This document shows, one piece after another, positions 44,877 to 52,782 of a stretch of 64,000 nucleotides of DNA. The translations under genes were made by a program, and so were the position numbers. The stretch lies in NCBI RefSeq assembly GCF_030812595.1, contig NZ_JAUSSZ010000012.1, forward strand, positions 45,245-109,244, written 5' to 3'. Below the pieces are notes generated by a model that was not told where the DNA came from, searched no databases, and saw only the letters and a program-made list of their open reading frames with translations. This DNA is from Arthrobacter bambusae (GTDB taxonomy: Bacteria > Actinomycetota > Actinomycetes > Actinomycetales > Micrococcaceae). Position 1 is the first letter of the stretch, and every line of letters begins with the position of its first letter.

Positions 44877-45707
44877 ATGAGCGGCAGGCACACGGAAGAG
44901 CACATCCACACTGTTGAAGGAACGGATCCGCATCTGTTCGTGGAAGTCCATGAGCCTGCCGAAGGCACCGACGCGGGGCTACGCCCCGTCCTTCTGCTGC
45001 ACGGTTTCTCCTCGTCAACTAAACTCAACTGGGGCGACACCGGCTGGATCTCCACCCTCAAGTCCGCTGGCCGGCGTGTCATCACGGTGGACCTTCCAGG
45101 ACATGGCAAGAGCGGTTCGCCGGAGGACCTTGACTCGTACTCGCCGAGCCGGATCCGCGCGGACCTGCTCCAGGTAGTCGCCGACGCCGGTGCGCGCCCT
45201 TTGCGTTCCGGTGACCCTGCCAGCGGGCTCGACGTCATCGGCTATTCCCTGGGTTCCCGGCTCGCCTGGGAATTCGGGGCAACCCAGCCCGAACTCGTGC
45301 ACCGGCTGGTGTTGGGCGGTCCGAACAAGGAAGACCCCTTGGCGTCCTTCGATCTCGCGGCAGCCCAGCGCTACCTCGCGGACGGCACCCCCATTGAGGA
45401 CGAATCCACAGCAGGGTTGCTGAAGATGGCACAGCTCTTGCCGAGCAACGATCTCTTTGCCCTCTTGTCACTCATCGAGGCCATCAAAGGCGAACCGTTC
45501 GATCCAGCCGAGGCAGTGCCCCATATGCCGATGCTCCTGGTTGCCGGCGATCAGGACGAGCGCTCCGCCACCATGCCGGAGCTCGCTTCGATCGCCGCCC
45601 ACGCGGGCGGCATGGTTGAACAACTGCTCGTCCCCGGGCGTAACCACAGCAACGCAGTGACCAGCCGGATGTTCAAAGACGCCGCGGTGGCGTTCCTCGG
45701 GGTCTAG
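44877..45707 (+). CDS. Alpha/beta hydrolase-fold protein, AcoC C-domain-like
   Basis: 276 aa, ATG at 44877, 4 bp after the lipoyl gene, with GAGGA 9 nt upstream. Alpha/beta hydrolase fold: oxyanion region LLLHGFSSSTKLNWG, DLPGHGKSG, nucleophile elbow GYSLGSRLAWEFG (Ser), late acid LLVAGDQDERSA, and His in GRNHSNAVTS. In acetoin dehydrogenase AcoC of some bacteria one chain combines a lipoyl domain and an alpha/beta hydrolase domain. Here the two halves are separate adjacent genes, so the pair may together form the E2 function. A role as an unrelated esterase is the alternative. Confidence 0.85.
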   Translation: MSGRHTEEHIHTVEGTDPHLFVEVHEPAEGTDAGLRPVLLLHGFSSSTKLNWGDTGWISTLKSAGRRVITVDLPGHGKSGSPEDLDSYSPSRIRADLLQVVADAGARPLRSGDPASGLDVIGYSLGSRLAWEFGATQPELVHRLVLGGPNKEDPLASFDLAAAQRYLADGTPIEDESTAGLLKMAQLLPSNDLFALLSLIEAIKGEPFDPAEAVPHMPMLLVAGDQDERSATMPELASIAAHAGGMVEQLLVPGRNHSNAVTSRMFKDAAVAFLGV

Positions 45708-45852
45708 GCAGCGGCTACCGCTTTAGCGGACCAGCCGCTCCGCATTGAGCGTCATGCGTTCCAGCACGCTGAGGGCCATGACGTACTCGTCGATGCCGAT
45801 CCCCATGGAAGATAGGCTTGATTCAGCGCTGGATGACGGGAAAGTGGGACGA

Positions 45853-46512
45853 ATGGGCATGCGTTTCAAGGACCGTGCGGACGCCGGACGCCGCGTGGCA
45901 GCGGGGCTTCCCCAGCTCCGGCACCGGCCGGACACCATCTTGCTGGGGCTCGCCCGCGGTGGCGTCCCCGTGGCAGCCGCTGCCGCCGTCGAGCTCTACC
46001 AGCCATACGGCGCCGTCCTGGTACGTAAACTCGGCATTCCGGGGCGTGCAGAAACAGCGTTCGGCGCGCTCGCCTGGTCCAACGGCAGGATCGTGCGCAT
46101 ACTCAACCGGCCCCTCGTGGAACGCATGTTGCGGCACGGAATCACCCAGGCTTCGCTTGACGCGGTGGAAGCACGCGAGCGGGGAGAACTCCTGCGGCGC
46201 GTGAAGGCGTACCCCGGAATCGACTTCGACCTCTCGGGAAAGACAGTGGTCCTTGTGGACGACGGACTCGCGACGGGCGCAACGATGCGTGCCGCGGTCG
46301 AGGCCGCCCGTGCAGCCGGGGCAGCGACCGTCGTGGCCGCCGTGCCCGTGTCCTCCCTCGAAGCCCAAGCGTCCATCAGCCGGGTGTGCGATTTCATGAT
46401 GAGCCTCCACACGCCGGGCAAGTTCCACGCCGTGGGCGCGTTCTACGAGCACTTCGAACAACTGACTGACGACGACGCGGTGCGGCTTCTGGAGCAATCA
46501 AGTGAGCGGTGA
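45853..46512 (+). CDS. Phosphoribosyltransferase-family protein
   Basis: 219 aa, ATG at 45853 (45859 and a GTG at 45844 also possible). Type I PRTase fold: FKDRADAGRRVAAGLPQL, ILLGLARGGVPVAAAAAVEL, VRKLGIPG and the PRPP-binding loop VVLVDDGLATGATMRAAVEAAR. The family is the ComF/GntX-like or erythromycin-esterase-associated type widespread in Actinobacteria; the acceptor is unknown. Its 3' end overlaps the convergent SARP gene by 15 bp, an unusually tight tail-to-tail arrangement. Confidence 0.87.
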   Translation: MGMRFKDRADAGRRVAAGLPQLRHRPDTILLGLARGGVPVAAAAAVELYQPYGAVLVRKLGIPGRAETAFGALAWSNGRIVRILNRPLVERMLRHGITQASLDAVEARERGELLRRVKAYPGIDFDLSGKTVVLVDDGLATGATMRAAVEAARAAGAATVVAAVPVSSLEAQASISRVCDFMMSLHTPGKFHAVGAFYEHFEQLTDDDAVRLLEQSSER

Positions 46513-47253
46513 GCCGCCGAAGGCCATTTGACGGCCGCTGGCTCCGACAGCACCATGGATAAGCTTCGCGAGCGACGGGGAGGGGCCGACGCCGAATTCC
46601 TGCCTCAGATTAGTGGAGAAACTCTTGTAGGTGCGAAGGGCGGAGACGAGGTCGCCGTTGGCAAGGTGTGCCTGTATCAGCAACCGGTAGGAGGATTCCC
46701 TGAAGGGTTCCAGTGCGATGGCCAGTGTGGTTGCAGCTTTGGTCTCCTCGGTATTCCCCTGGCTGAGGTGATAGGTCGCGATCGAGTCCAGGGCCGCTGT
46801 CCGTAAAGCCTGGAAGCGGTCCTGTTCGACCAGGATCCAGTCCTCGTACCATCCGGGAAGGAGCTCCGCCGTTCGTAGCCGTTCCCAGCTCGGATACGAG
46901 TCGCGCCTCTCAGGCGCCAGTGTGTGAAGTTCGCGTTCAAGCTCAAGGATGTCGACTCTCACGTGTCCACTGAGCGCCACTGAGACGTCCGTGGTGCCAT
47001 CGGCATCGAGCAGGCCCGGGAGCTCGTGGTTGATGTGCCAGATACTCACCCTGAGTCCAACCGCCGCCTGGGCATCAGAGGAGTCAGGCCAGAGCAGGCC
47101 CGAGAGGAACGTGCGCGGGCGCTCACCAAGGAGGGCGAGGGCCGTGATCAGGCGTTGTTGCCGATGCGCAACTTTCTGCCGGTGGCCTGCCCGGGTCAGC
47201 GCCCATCCATTGAGCAAGGTCAGAGACCACTGGGGCTCTGGTGTTGATATCAA
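46498..47253 (-). CDS. SARP-family transcriptional activator (BTAD)
   Basis: 251 aa, TTG start at 47253 with GGGGG 8 nt upstream. N-terminal OmpR-type winged helix (WSLTLLNGWALTRAGHRQKVAHRQQRLITALALLGERPRTFLSGLLWPD, then AVGLRVSIWHINHELP), followed by the bacterial transcriptional activator domain (LLPGWYEDWILVEQDRFQALRTAALDSIA, EPFRESSYRLLIQAHLANGDLVSALRTYKSF). Size equals small SARPs such as DnrI. SARPs bind heptamer direct repeats with 11-bp or 22-bp spacing; such repeats occur before the neighbouring operon at 47463 and before the LamG-SLH gene at 57513. It is divergent from the glycan operon. Confidence 0.92.
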   Translation of the reverse strand: MISTPEPQWSLTLLNGWALTRAGHRQKVAHRQQRLITALALLGERPRTFLSGLLWPDSSDAQAAVGLRVSIWHINHELPGLLDADGTTDVSVALSGHVRVDILELERELHTLAPERRDSYPSWERLRTAELLPGWYEDWILVEQDRFQALRTAALDSIATYHLSQGNTEETKAATTLAIALEPFRESSYRLLIQAHLANGDLVSALRTYKSFSTNLRQEFGVGPSPSLAKLIHGAVGASGRQMAFGGSPLT

Positions 47254-47462
47254 GGCTCGTACCCCCGATCGAACATTGGATACCTGTTAGGCAAAAACGC
47301 TACGTCGTTAGACACTAGCCAGCGTTCAGGAGCCCGGTCACGAGTGGCCACTACTTGAATCAAGGAAGCCTAACGAATGCCCTACTTACTCGTAATCGAT
47401 TCTTGCCCCGCCGGCACTGAAGCCCGTCAACAGCCGGGTCCACAGCAGAGACACGCTTCCTA

Positions 47463-47481
47463 GTAACGGTGCTGTAACGGG
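47463..47481 (+). promoter_or_regulatory. 11-bp-spaced GTAACGG direct repeat (SARP box candidate)
   Basis: GTAACGG at 47463 and again at 47474, exactly 11 bp apart, 197 bp before the first glycosyltransferase gene. It aligns at 14 of 19 positions with the repeat at 57513. A third single GTAACGG lies at 47525. The 406-bp gene-free stretch 47254-47659 otherwise holds the divergent SARP promoter region with GTTAG repeats; no other gene is seen. Confidence 0.6.
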
Positions 47482-47659
47482 TCCGGTCCCATGCTCAAGC
47501 CAACGTGCACCTGACCTGGCGCATGTAACGGCGAGCGAAATCGAGGTGCGGTCATGAGTCATCCAGGCCCACTTTCCCGGCGACCATCCGAAAGAGGGCG
47601 CAGCATTCGTCCTGGCTGGTGTTCCGCGTTGGTGCGGACAGCGGAAGGGGGCGAGAACG

Positions 47660-48529
47660 ATGTCCATTGGACAGTTGGAGCCTGCGAGTAGCCGGACCCC
47701 TGCTGCTTCGGCCCCAGGGACTTCGCGCCCGACGGCTTCGATCAGCGTGGTGATCCCTACCCTGAATGAGGCGTTGAATCTGCCGTGGGTGCTTAGGCGG
47801 ATGCCGTCGTACGTTGACGAAGTCATCATCGTGGACGGTCGATCCGAAGACCTCACCGTGGATGTGGCACGCGCCCTTCGCTTCGACGTTGTCGTGGTGA
47901 ACGAGCTGCATGCCGGCAAGGGCGCTGCCATGCGGGCAGGGTTCGCCGCAGCCACCGGGGACATCATCGTCATGCTCGATGCGGACGGCAGCATGGATCC
48001 CAGGGAGATCGGCTGGTTCGTTTCCCCGCTGCAGCACGACCACGATTTCGTCAAGGGCTCCCGTTATGTCACCGGCGGCGGTTCCGATGACTTGACGCGT
48101 TTGCGCAATCTAGGCAACCGTGCACTCACAGGGCTGGCGAACAAGGCCCTGCACTGCAACTTCTCGGATCTTTGCTATGGGTATATCGCTTTCCGCAGGG
48201 AGTGCTTGGAAGTTCTCGAACTCAAGTCGGATGGTTTCGAAATCGAGACCGAGTTGGTGTCGAGGGCGGCACGGGCGGGGCTTCGGATCGCTGAGGTGCC
48301 AAGCCACGAGCTGTCACGCATTTCAGGTAATTCACATCTGCAGACCTTCCGCGACGGGTGGCGTGTCCTCCGCACGCTGACCCGCGAGTGCGTCGGATGG
48401 GATGCACCCACGGCTGGGGTACGGCCGGAGGCCCTTCGGCGCGTGAAGTACCGCTATCCGGACATGAGGTTTCCCCACGTTCCTACGGACCCGAGTACGG
48501 TCCTGGCGATGCTGGGGGACGGCCAGTGA
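47660..48529 (+). CDS. Glycosyltransferase family 2 (dolichol/polyprenyl-phosphate transferase-like)
   Basis: 289 aa, ATG at 47660. GT-A fold: ISVVIPTLNEALNLPWVL, DEVIIVDGRSEDLTVDVA, AAMRAGFAAATGDIIVMLDADGSMDP with the DxD metal motif, KGSRYVTGGGSDDLTRLRNLGNRALTGLANKALHCNFSDLCYGY and DGFEIETELVSRAARAGLRIAEVPSHELSR. It is closest in pattern to polyprenyl-phosphate mannose/glucose synthases. No C-terminal membrane helices. First gene of a six-gene operon in which every junction overlaps; it shares a GTGA junction with the next. Confidence 0.9.
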   Translation: MSIGQLEPASSRTPAASAPGTSRPTASISVVIPTLNEALNLPWVLRRMPSYVDEVIIVDGRSEDLTVDVARALRFDVVVVNELHAGKGAAMRAGFAAATGDIIVMLDADGSMDPREIGWFVSPLQHDHDFVKGSRYVTGGGSDDLTRLRNLGNRALTGLANKALHCNFSDLCYGYIAFRRECLEVLELKSDGFEIETELVSRAARAGLRIAEVPSHELSRISGNSHLQTFRDGWRVLRTLTRECVGWDAPTAGVRPEALRRVKYRYPDMRFPHVPTDPSTVLAMLGDGQ

Positions 48530-49557
48530 CCGGCGGGACGGGCTGGCCCAGTGTCAGCGTGGTGATCTGTTGCTTTACCGAAGCCCGGTGGGATTTGCTG
48601 CTCCGCGGAATCGCGTCGGTTCAGGCGCAAACGTTCCGGCCGGAACAGTGCGTGGTCGTCGTTGACCACAACGACGATCTCTACCGGCGACTGGGGCTGT
48701 ACCACCGGCTGACGGGTGCCCTACTGGGAGTCGAAGTGGTGGAGAACTCGGGCCCCCAAGGCCTTTCCGGCGCCCGCAACACCGGGGTCAAGGCGGCAAC
48801 CGGCGACATTGTGGCCTTCCTCGACGATGACGCCGAGGCCGCCCCGGACTGGCTGGCCCGGCTCGTCCTGCTCTATGACGATCCGGATGTTTTGGCTGTC
48901 GGGGGCCGGGTTGAACCGGTGTGGGAGTCAGATCGGCCGACGCACTTTCCTGAAGAACTCGATTGGATTGTCGGCTGCACCTATAAGGGCTTGCCGAGGG
49001 TCGCGGCTCAGGTGCGCAACGTGATCGGCGCGAACATGTCCTTCCGCCGCGATGTCTTTGAGCGGGTCGGCGGCTTCAATGCTTCACTCGGCCGGCAAGG
49101 CAATCGTCCGCTCGGATGCGAAGAGACCGAATTGTGTCTGCGGGCATCCATGGGTTCGCCCGGAACCCGAGTAGTTTACGAACCGGCAGCTGTGGTTCGC
49201 CACCATGTGCCGGCTACGCGCGGCACCCTGCGCTACATGCTGGCCCGGGCCTGGTCAGAGGGTGTTTCGAAGGCTCAAGTGACCCGGCTTCTCGGCCGGA
49301 GCGAAACCCTTGGACCCGAACGCCGATATGTCCGCCGGGTACTGCCCCGCGCCGTTCTGGCCGGAATACGCGCCTGCACGCACGACGGCGACGTGGGAGG
49401 ACTGGCCCGGGCCGGGGTGATCGTAGCAGTTCTGGCTGTCACCGCGGTTGGCTACCTGCAGAGCCTGTGGGAGGCGTCATCGCCCCAGATGCGGGTATCC
49501 AGCTCCGTTTTGTACCGGCTCATTCGCGACACCAGTGGAGGTAGGCCCCGTGATTAA
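48526..49557 (+). CDS. Glycosyltransferase family 2
   Basis: 343 aa, GTG start at 48526 in a GTGA junction with the previous gene. GT-A type: SVSVVICCFTEARWDLLLRGIASVQAQTF, CVVVVDHNDDL, VEVVENSGPQGLSGARNTGVKAATGDIVAFLDDDAEAAPDWL with the DDD metal site, IGANMSFRRDVFERVGGF and GCEETELCLRA. A C-terminal hydrophobic helix (residues about 292-312, LARAGVIVAVLAVTAVGYLQSL) suggests membrane attachment. The pattern resembles WcaA/rhamnosyl- or galactosyl-transferases; donor and acceptor unknown. Confidence 0.9.
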   Translation: MTGGTGWPSVSVVICCFTEARWDLLLRGIASVQAQTFRPEQCVVVVDHNDDLYRRLGLYHRLTGALLGVEVVENSGPQGLSGARNTGVKAATGDIVAFLDDDAEAAPDWLARLVLLYDDPDVLAVGGRVEPVWESDRPTHFPEELDWIVGCTYKGLPRVAAQVRNVIGANMSFRRDVFERVGGFNASLGRQGNRPLGCEETELCLRASMGSPGTRVVYEPAAVVRHHVPATRGTLRYMLARAWSEGVSKAQVTRLLGRSETLGPERRYVRRVLPRAVLAGIRACTHDGDVGGLARAGVIVAVLAVTAVGYLQSLWEASSPQMRVSSSVLYRLIRDTSGGRPRD

Positions 49558-50638
49558 CCAGCAGATTGCCGCGTCGCCGGCAGTTGTCTTTGACGTCCAC
49601 GGGCGCGTCGGAATCAGGGTCGCTCAGGGGACGCCGGGTGAGGCGCAGCTACGCGACATGCTTGCCCCCTTCCTGGGCCCCTCGACGTCGAACCTTCAGT
49701 TGGACATCAGCGGCGCCCTCACGCCCGTTTCCGGGCAATCCCATGCAGAAGACGCCTACCGGTATACAGACGACTCCTTGTTCCTCCCCGAGGACCGGGT
49801 TCGGGTCACCCGCACGGAAAGCGGCTTCATGATCGAAGGTGCGGGCGAACTGCTGACCGCCGTAGTGCCGCTTTTGGACCACCTGTGCATCAGGCAGGGC
49901 ACCGCGATGGTCCACGCCGCGATGGTGAACTATCGGGGAGCGGGCATCCTGATGCCCGCATGGGGCGGAGTCGGGAAAACAAGTACGGTCGCCAAACTCC
50001 TGGCCATGCCAGGAGTCGGCTTCATGGCCGATGACTGGGGATTCATCACGGCGGAGGGGACGCTCCTGTCATACGCAAAACCAATGTTCATCAAGCCCCA
50101 CCACAGGCCAATCTATCCGGACCTGTTCCAAGGAGTCCGCAAGCCGCTCGCACCGGGCTGGCTGACTTCGACGATCAGCAGTGTGGCCACCGCGGTACAC
50201 CCGGTCATCGTCCGCTATCCACGCACGGCAGCGTTCACCCGGCGGTGGTCTCCCGAGCACAGAATGGTCCATCCGGCAGAAGTATTCGGCCCGGGGAAAA
50301 TCGTTCCCCAGGCCCATGCAAGGATCGCCGTCTTCCTCGAACGCTTCGAGGGAACGGAGGCCCGGTTGGAGCCCCGGACAGAAGACTGGATGGCGGCGCG
50401 CATTGTGGGCAACTTTCATTCGGAATTGCCATTGGTATCGCGGCGACTCATCGAGGCCCTGGGGGCCACGGGTCTCGTCTCATTGGGCGAGCACTTCGCC
50501 GCAAAAACATCCGTCATTACCCGCGCGTTGGGCGACGTCCCGTGCTTTGTGCTGCGCATTCCCGTGGCGTGGTCAGCCGACCGGACCTCGGACTATGTCG
50601 CGGGCACCGTCACGTCCATGGTGGACGGCGGGTCGTGA
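49550..50638 (+). CDS. HPr kinase/phosphorylase-like P-loop protein in glycan operon
   Basis: 362 aa, GTG start at 49550, overlapping the previous gene by 8 bp. The middle carries the P-loop GILMPAWGGVGKTSTVAKLL with Lys143, followed by GVGFMADDWGFI (Asp161-Asp162, Walker-B-like), the layout of the HprK C-terminal kinase domain. Residues 1-130 are not recognised and resemble the leader region of other HprK-related proteins. Such HprK-like proteins occur in polysaccharide and RiPP clusters as kinases of small molecules or proteins. There is no PTS gene nearby, so a role in HPr control is doubtful. Its substrate may be a sugar, lipid or scaffold protein of the cluster. Confidence 0.8.
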   Translation: MINQQIAASPAVVFDVHGRVGIRVAQGTPGEAQLRDMLAPFLGPSTSNLQLDISGALTPVSGQSHAEDAYRYTDDSLFLPEDRVRVTRTESGFMIEGAGELLTAVVPLLDHLCIRQGTAMVHAAMVNYRGAGILMPAWGGVGKTSTVAKLLAMPGVGFMADDWGFITAEGTLLSYAKPMFIKPHHRPIYPDLFQGVRKPLAPGWLTSTISSVATAVHPVIVRYPRTAAFTRRWSPEHRMVHPAEVFGPGKIVPQAHARIAVFLERFEGTEARLEPRTEDWMAARIVGNFHSELPLVSRRLIEALGATGLVSLGEHFAAKTSVITRALGDVPCFVLRIPVAWSADRTSDYVAGTVTSMVDGGS

Positions 50639-52782
50639 GCAGCAACGCGGACGCCGGCAGCGTCCTGGACGTGTCTGTCGTGATCCCGGCGCGCAACGCC
50701 GCGAACTGGCTCGGCGAATGCCTGGAGTCTGTCTTTGACCAGAACCCCCGCGAAGTGATCGTCATAGACGGATGTTCGCATGACTCCACCGTGCAGATAG
50801 CCCGCTCCTACGGGGCGCGCGTCATCTCGGACCGGGGGCGTGGATTGCCGTGGGCGCGAATGCTCGGTGCCCGAGCCGCGCGCGCCGACCTTGTCGCGCT
50901 TATCGACGCCGACGTCGTCATGCCTCCAGGCGTTCTGGGGAACCTGGTGAAAGAGTTCCACGCAGGCGGCTTCGATGGACTGCAGTTTGGACTCGTGAGC
51001 GAGCCCGACGGCGCCGGCTACTGGGGAGCCGCCCTTGCCTGGCACCATAACCACAGCAGGGTCCGCTCATGGTTCGGCGTCAGCGCCACCCTCATGCGCC
51101 GCAGTGTGCTCCTCGACGCAGGCTTCGATGAAAGCTTCCGGTCGGGCGAGGACATCGAGCTCCGGATCCGGCTCGAGGACGGCGGATACCGCCTCGGCGT
51201 CTCGCCCACGACCTTCGTCAGGCACCGGTTCGCTGACAGCTTCGAATACGCTCGCGACCAATGGCTCCAGGACGGGGCCGGTTTGGCACGCACGATGCAC
51301 AAGCACCCCCGCCGCGCCGGCTGGTTGCTCTTCTTGCCCCTCCTTGCGACGGCGCGTGGCGTCCTTCTCGCCTTGGCCACCGCTCCGCGGTACTTGCCCT
51401 ACTGGGTTGGCTTCCTCCTCTACAACTACGGGTCTTTTGGCAGGACCTTGCTGCGGCTTCCCAGGCAGGGACTTTCCCTCGGTGGGAACGCCATGTGGCT
51501 CGCGGCGGCCCGAATTGCACCGATGGCCGCAGGTCTGCTTTTCTGGGCCCTTGCCGCCCTCGCGATTCCTGCCGATCGCCTGGGGCTGGCCTCGGCTGTA
51601 GTCTCCGCGACCTTGCTGACGGTGCAGCTGGGAATGCTCGGCGTCGGCCCCGCGACCCTCTCCGTGTTGCCCGCCCAGGCGGACGGCGGCCGGACCCTTA
51701 TACCGGCAAGTGTCACAGCCGTGAGCTTTTCCTCCCTCATCGTGGCCGCCGGTTTGCTCGTCGTGACCTCGTTCCAGCCAACCGGAATCGGCACTGCCTG
51801 GACCAGCCCGGTCATGAGCGGCGCCTTTTTTGCCGCAACACTCCTTGCAGCGGTCGCGTACCAGCTCGATCACATCGCCGTGGCTCAAGCGCGGGCGGAC
51901 CGTGCACTGACGCGCAGCCTCGTGCAGGCCGTCTTCCAGCTCGCCGCCCTCGCCACTTGCCTGTTTGCTGGCTATCGGGATCCGGCCGCCGTGGTCCTTG
52001 CCGTGGCCATGGGCGGTTTGGCCAGCGTGCTCCTCGGCCTGCACCAGCTCAGGCGCACCGATAGGGCTCCGGAGTGGACGCAGGCGAATTGGCGCGATGT
52101 CATCAAAGTCTGGAGTCCCGGCCTGCGCCAGCACGCACTCATGATTGCCGACCGTGCGCCCGGCTACGTCCTTCCGCTCGTCGTGGCAGCGGCCCTCAGT
52201 ACGTCGGCTGCGGCAGCCTGGTACGTCGTCTGGATGCTGGCTTCAGCGATCTTTTTCGTTCCCCAATCAGCGGGCTACTCACTTCAGACAGCCATCGCGG
52301 CGGACACGTCCGAACCTCACGTTTCTTCACGCCCTGGCTTGATCCGGAGGGCCTTGCAGATGAGCCTCTTCCTCACAGGGCTCGCCGGTGTGCTGTTGCT
52401 GGCGGCCAGCTCCCTGGTGCTGCCGCTGTTGGGGTCCGGCTACGCGTCGGCATGGGTGTTGTTGCCTTTCCTGGTCCCGGCACTGATGCTCACATGCGTC
52501 ACACAGGTCTATTACGGTGTGTGCCGTGCCACCGGACGCTTGGCCGAATCCACGATGGTCGCGGTTGCGGCGTGCGCCCTCGCGGTGGCGCCAGCTGCTA
52601 CGGTCGCCCAACTCTTTGGGCTCACCGGTGTTTCCGTGCTGTGGCTGGTTGCCCAGCTGGGCGCAGCCGTGGTGGCTGGCGGCCGCCTGCTCCGTTTCTC
52701 ACAGGGACATGGCCCCGCCCGGGTCAGACGCAATGTCGAGCGCACCGCCGGGTCAGCCGCGCACGGAGTATCGGCACCGTAA
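50635..52782 (+). CDS. Fusion: glycosyltransferase family 2 plus polysaccharide flippase
   Basis: 715 aa, GTG start at 50635 in a GTGA junction. Residues 1-230 form a GT2: LDVSVVIPARNAANWLGECLESVFDQ, EVIVIDGCSHDSTVQIARSYGARVI, ARMLGARAARADLVALIDADVVMPPGVL, and FDESFRSGEDIELRIRLEDGGYRLG. Two membrane helices follow (about 230-270). From 285 to 690 lies a second membrane domain with 11-13 helices, GLLFWALAALAIPADRLGLASAVVSATL and TQVYYGVCRATG among them, with the MATE/Wzx-like exporter pattern. No stop or frameshift interrupts the join. A single chain would couple sugar addition with export of the lipid-linked product; I know no standard family with this fusion. Confidence 0.83.
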   Translation: MSSNADAGSVLDVSVVIPARNAANWLGECLESVFDQNPREVIVIDGCSHDSTVQIARSYGARVISDRGRGLPWARMLGARAARADLVALIDADVVMPPGVLGNLVKEFHAGGFDGLQFGLVSEPDGAGYWGAALAWHHNHSRVRSWFGVSATLMRRSVLLDAGFDESFRSGEDIELRIRLEDGGYRLGVSPTTFVRHRFADSFEYARDQWLQDGAGLARTMHKHPRRAGWLLFLPLLATARGVLLALATAPRYLPYWVGFLLYNYGSFGRTLLRLPRQGLSLGGNAMWLAAARIAPMAAGLLFWALAALAIPADRLGLASAVVSATLLTVQLGMLGVGPATLSVLPAQADGGRTLIPASVTAVSFSSLIVAAGLLVVTSFQPTGIGTAWTSPVMSGAFFAATLLAAVAYQLDHIAVAQARADRALTRSLVQAVFQLAALATCLFAGYRDPAAVVLAVAMGGLASVLLGLHQLRRTDRAPEWTQANWRDVIKVWSPGLRQHALMIADRAPGYVLPLVVAAALSTSAAAAWYVVWMLASAIFFVPQSAGYSLQTAIAADTSEPHVSSRPGLIRRALQMSLFLTGLAGVLLLAASSLVLPLLGSGYASAWVLLPFLVPALMLTCVTQVYYGVCRATGRLAESTMVAVAACALAVAPAATVAQLFGLTGVSVLWLVAQLGAAVVAGGRLLRFSQGHGPARVRRNVERTAGSAAHGVSAP

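Noticed and set aside
45723..45938. Small minus-strand frame ending IDEYVMALSVLERMTLNAERLVR
   Set aside because: The tail looks protein-like, but there is no convincing start and it runs into the phosphoribosyltransferase 5' region; possibly a gene remnant, not supportable.
47386..48054. 222-codon minus-strand frame
   Set aside because: Antisense to the first glycosyltransferase gene, whose GT2 motifs are intact.
50245..50634. N-terminal extension of the GT-flippase frame
   Set aside because: Overlaps the HPrK-like gene in another frame and is unconserved; the GTG at 50635 gives a GTGA junction like the other genes of the operon.
52074..52781. N-terminal extension of the polymerase-like frame
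   Set aside because: Lies within the flippase coding region; the ATG at 52782 follows the typical overlap.
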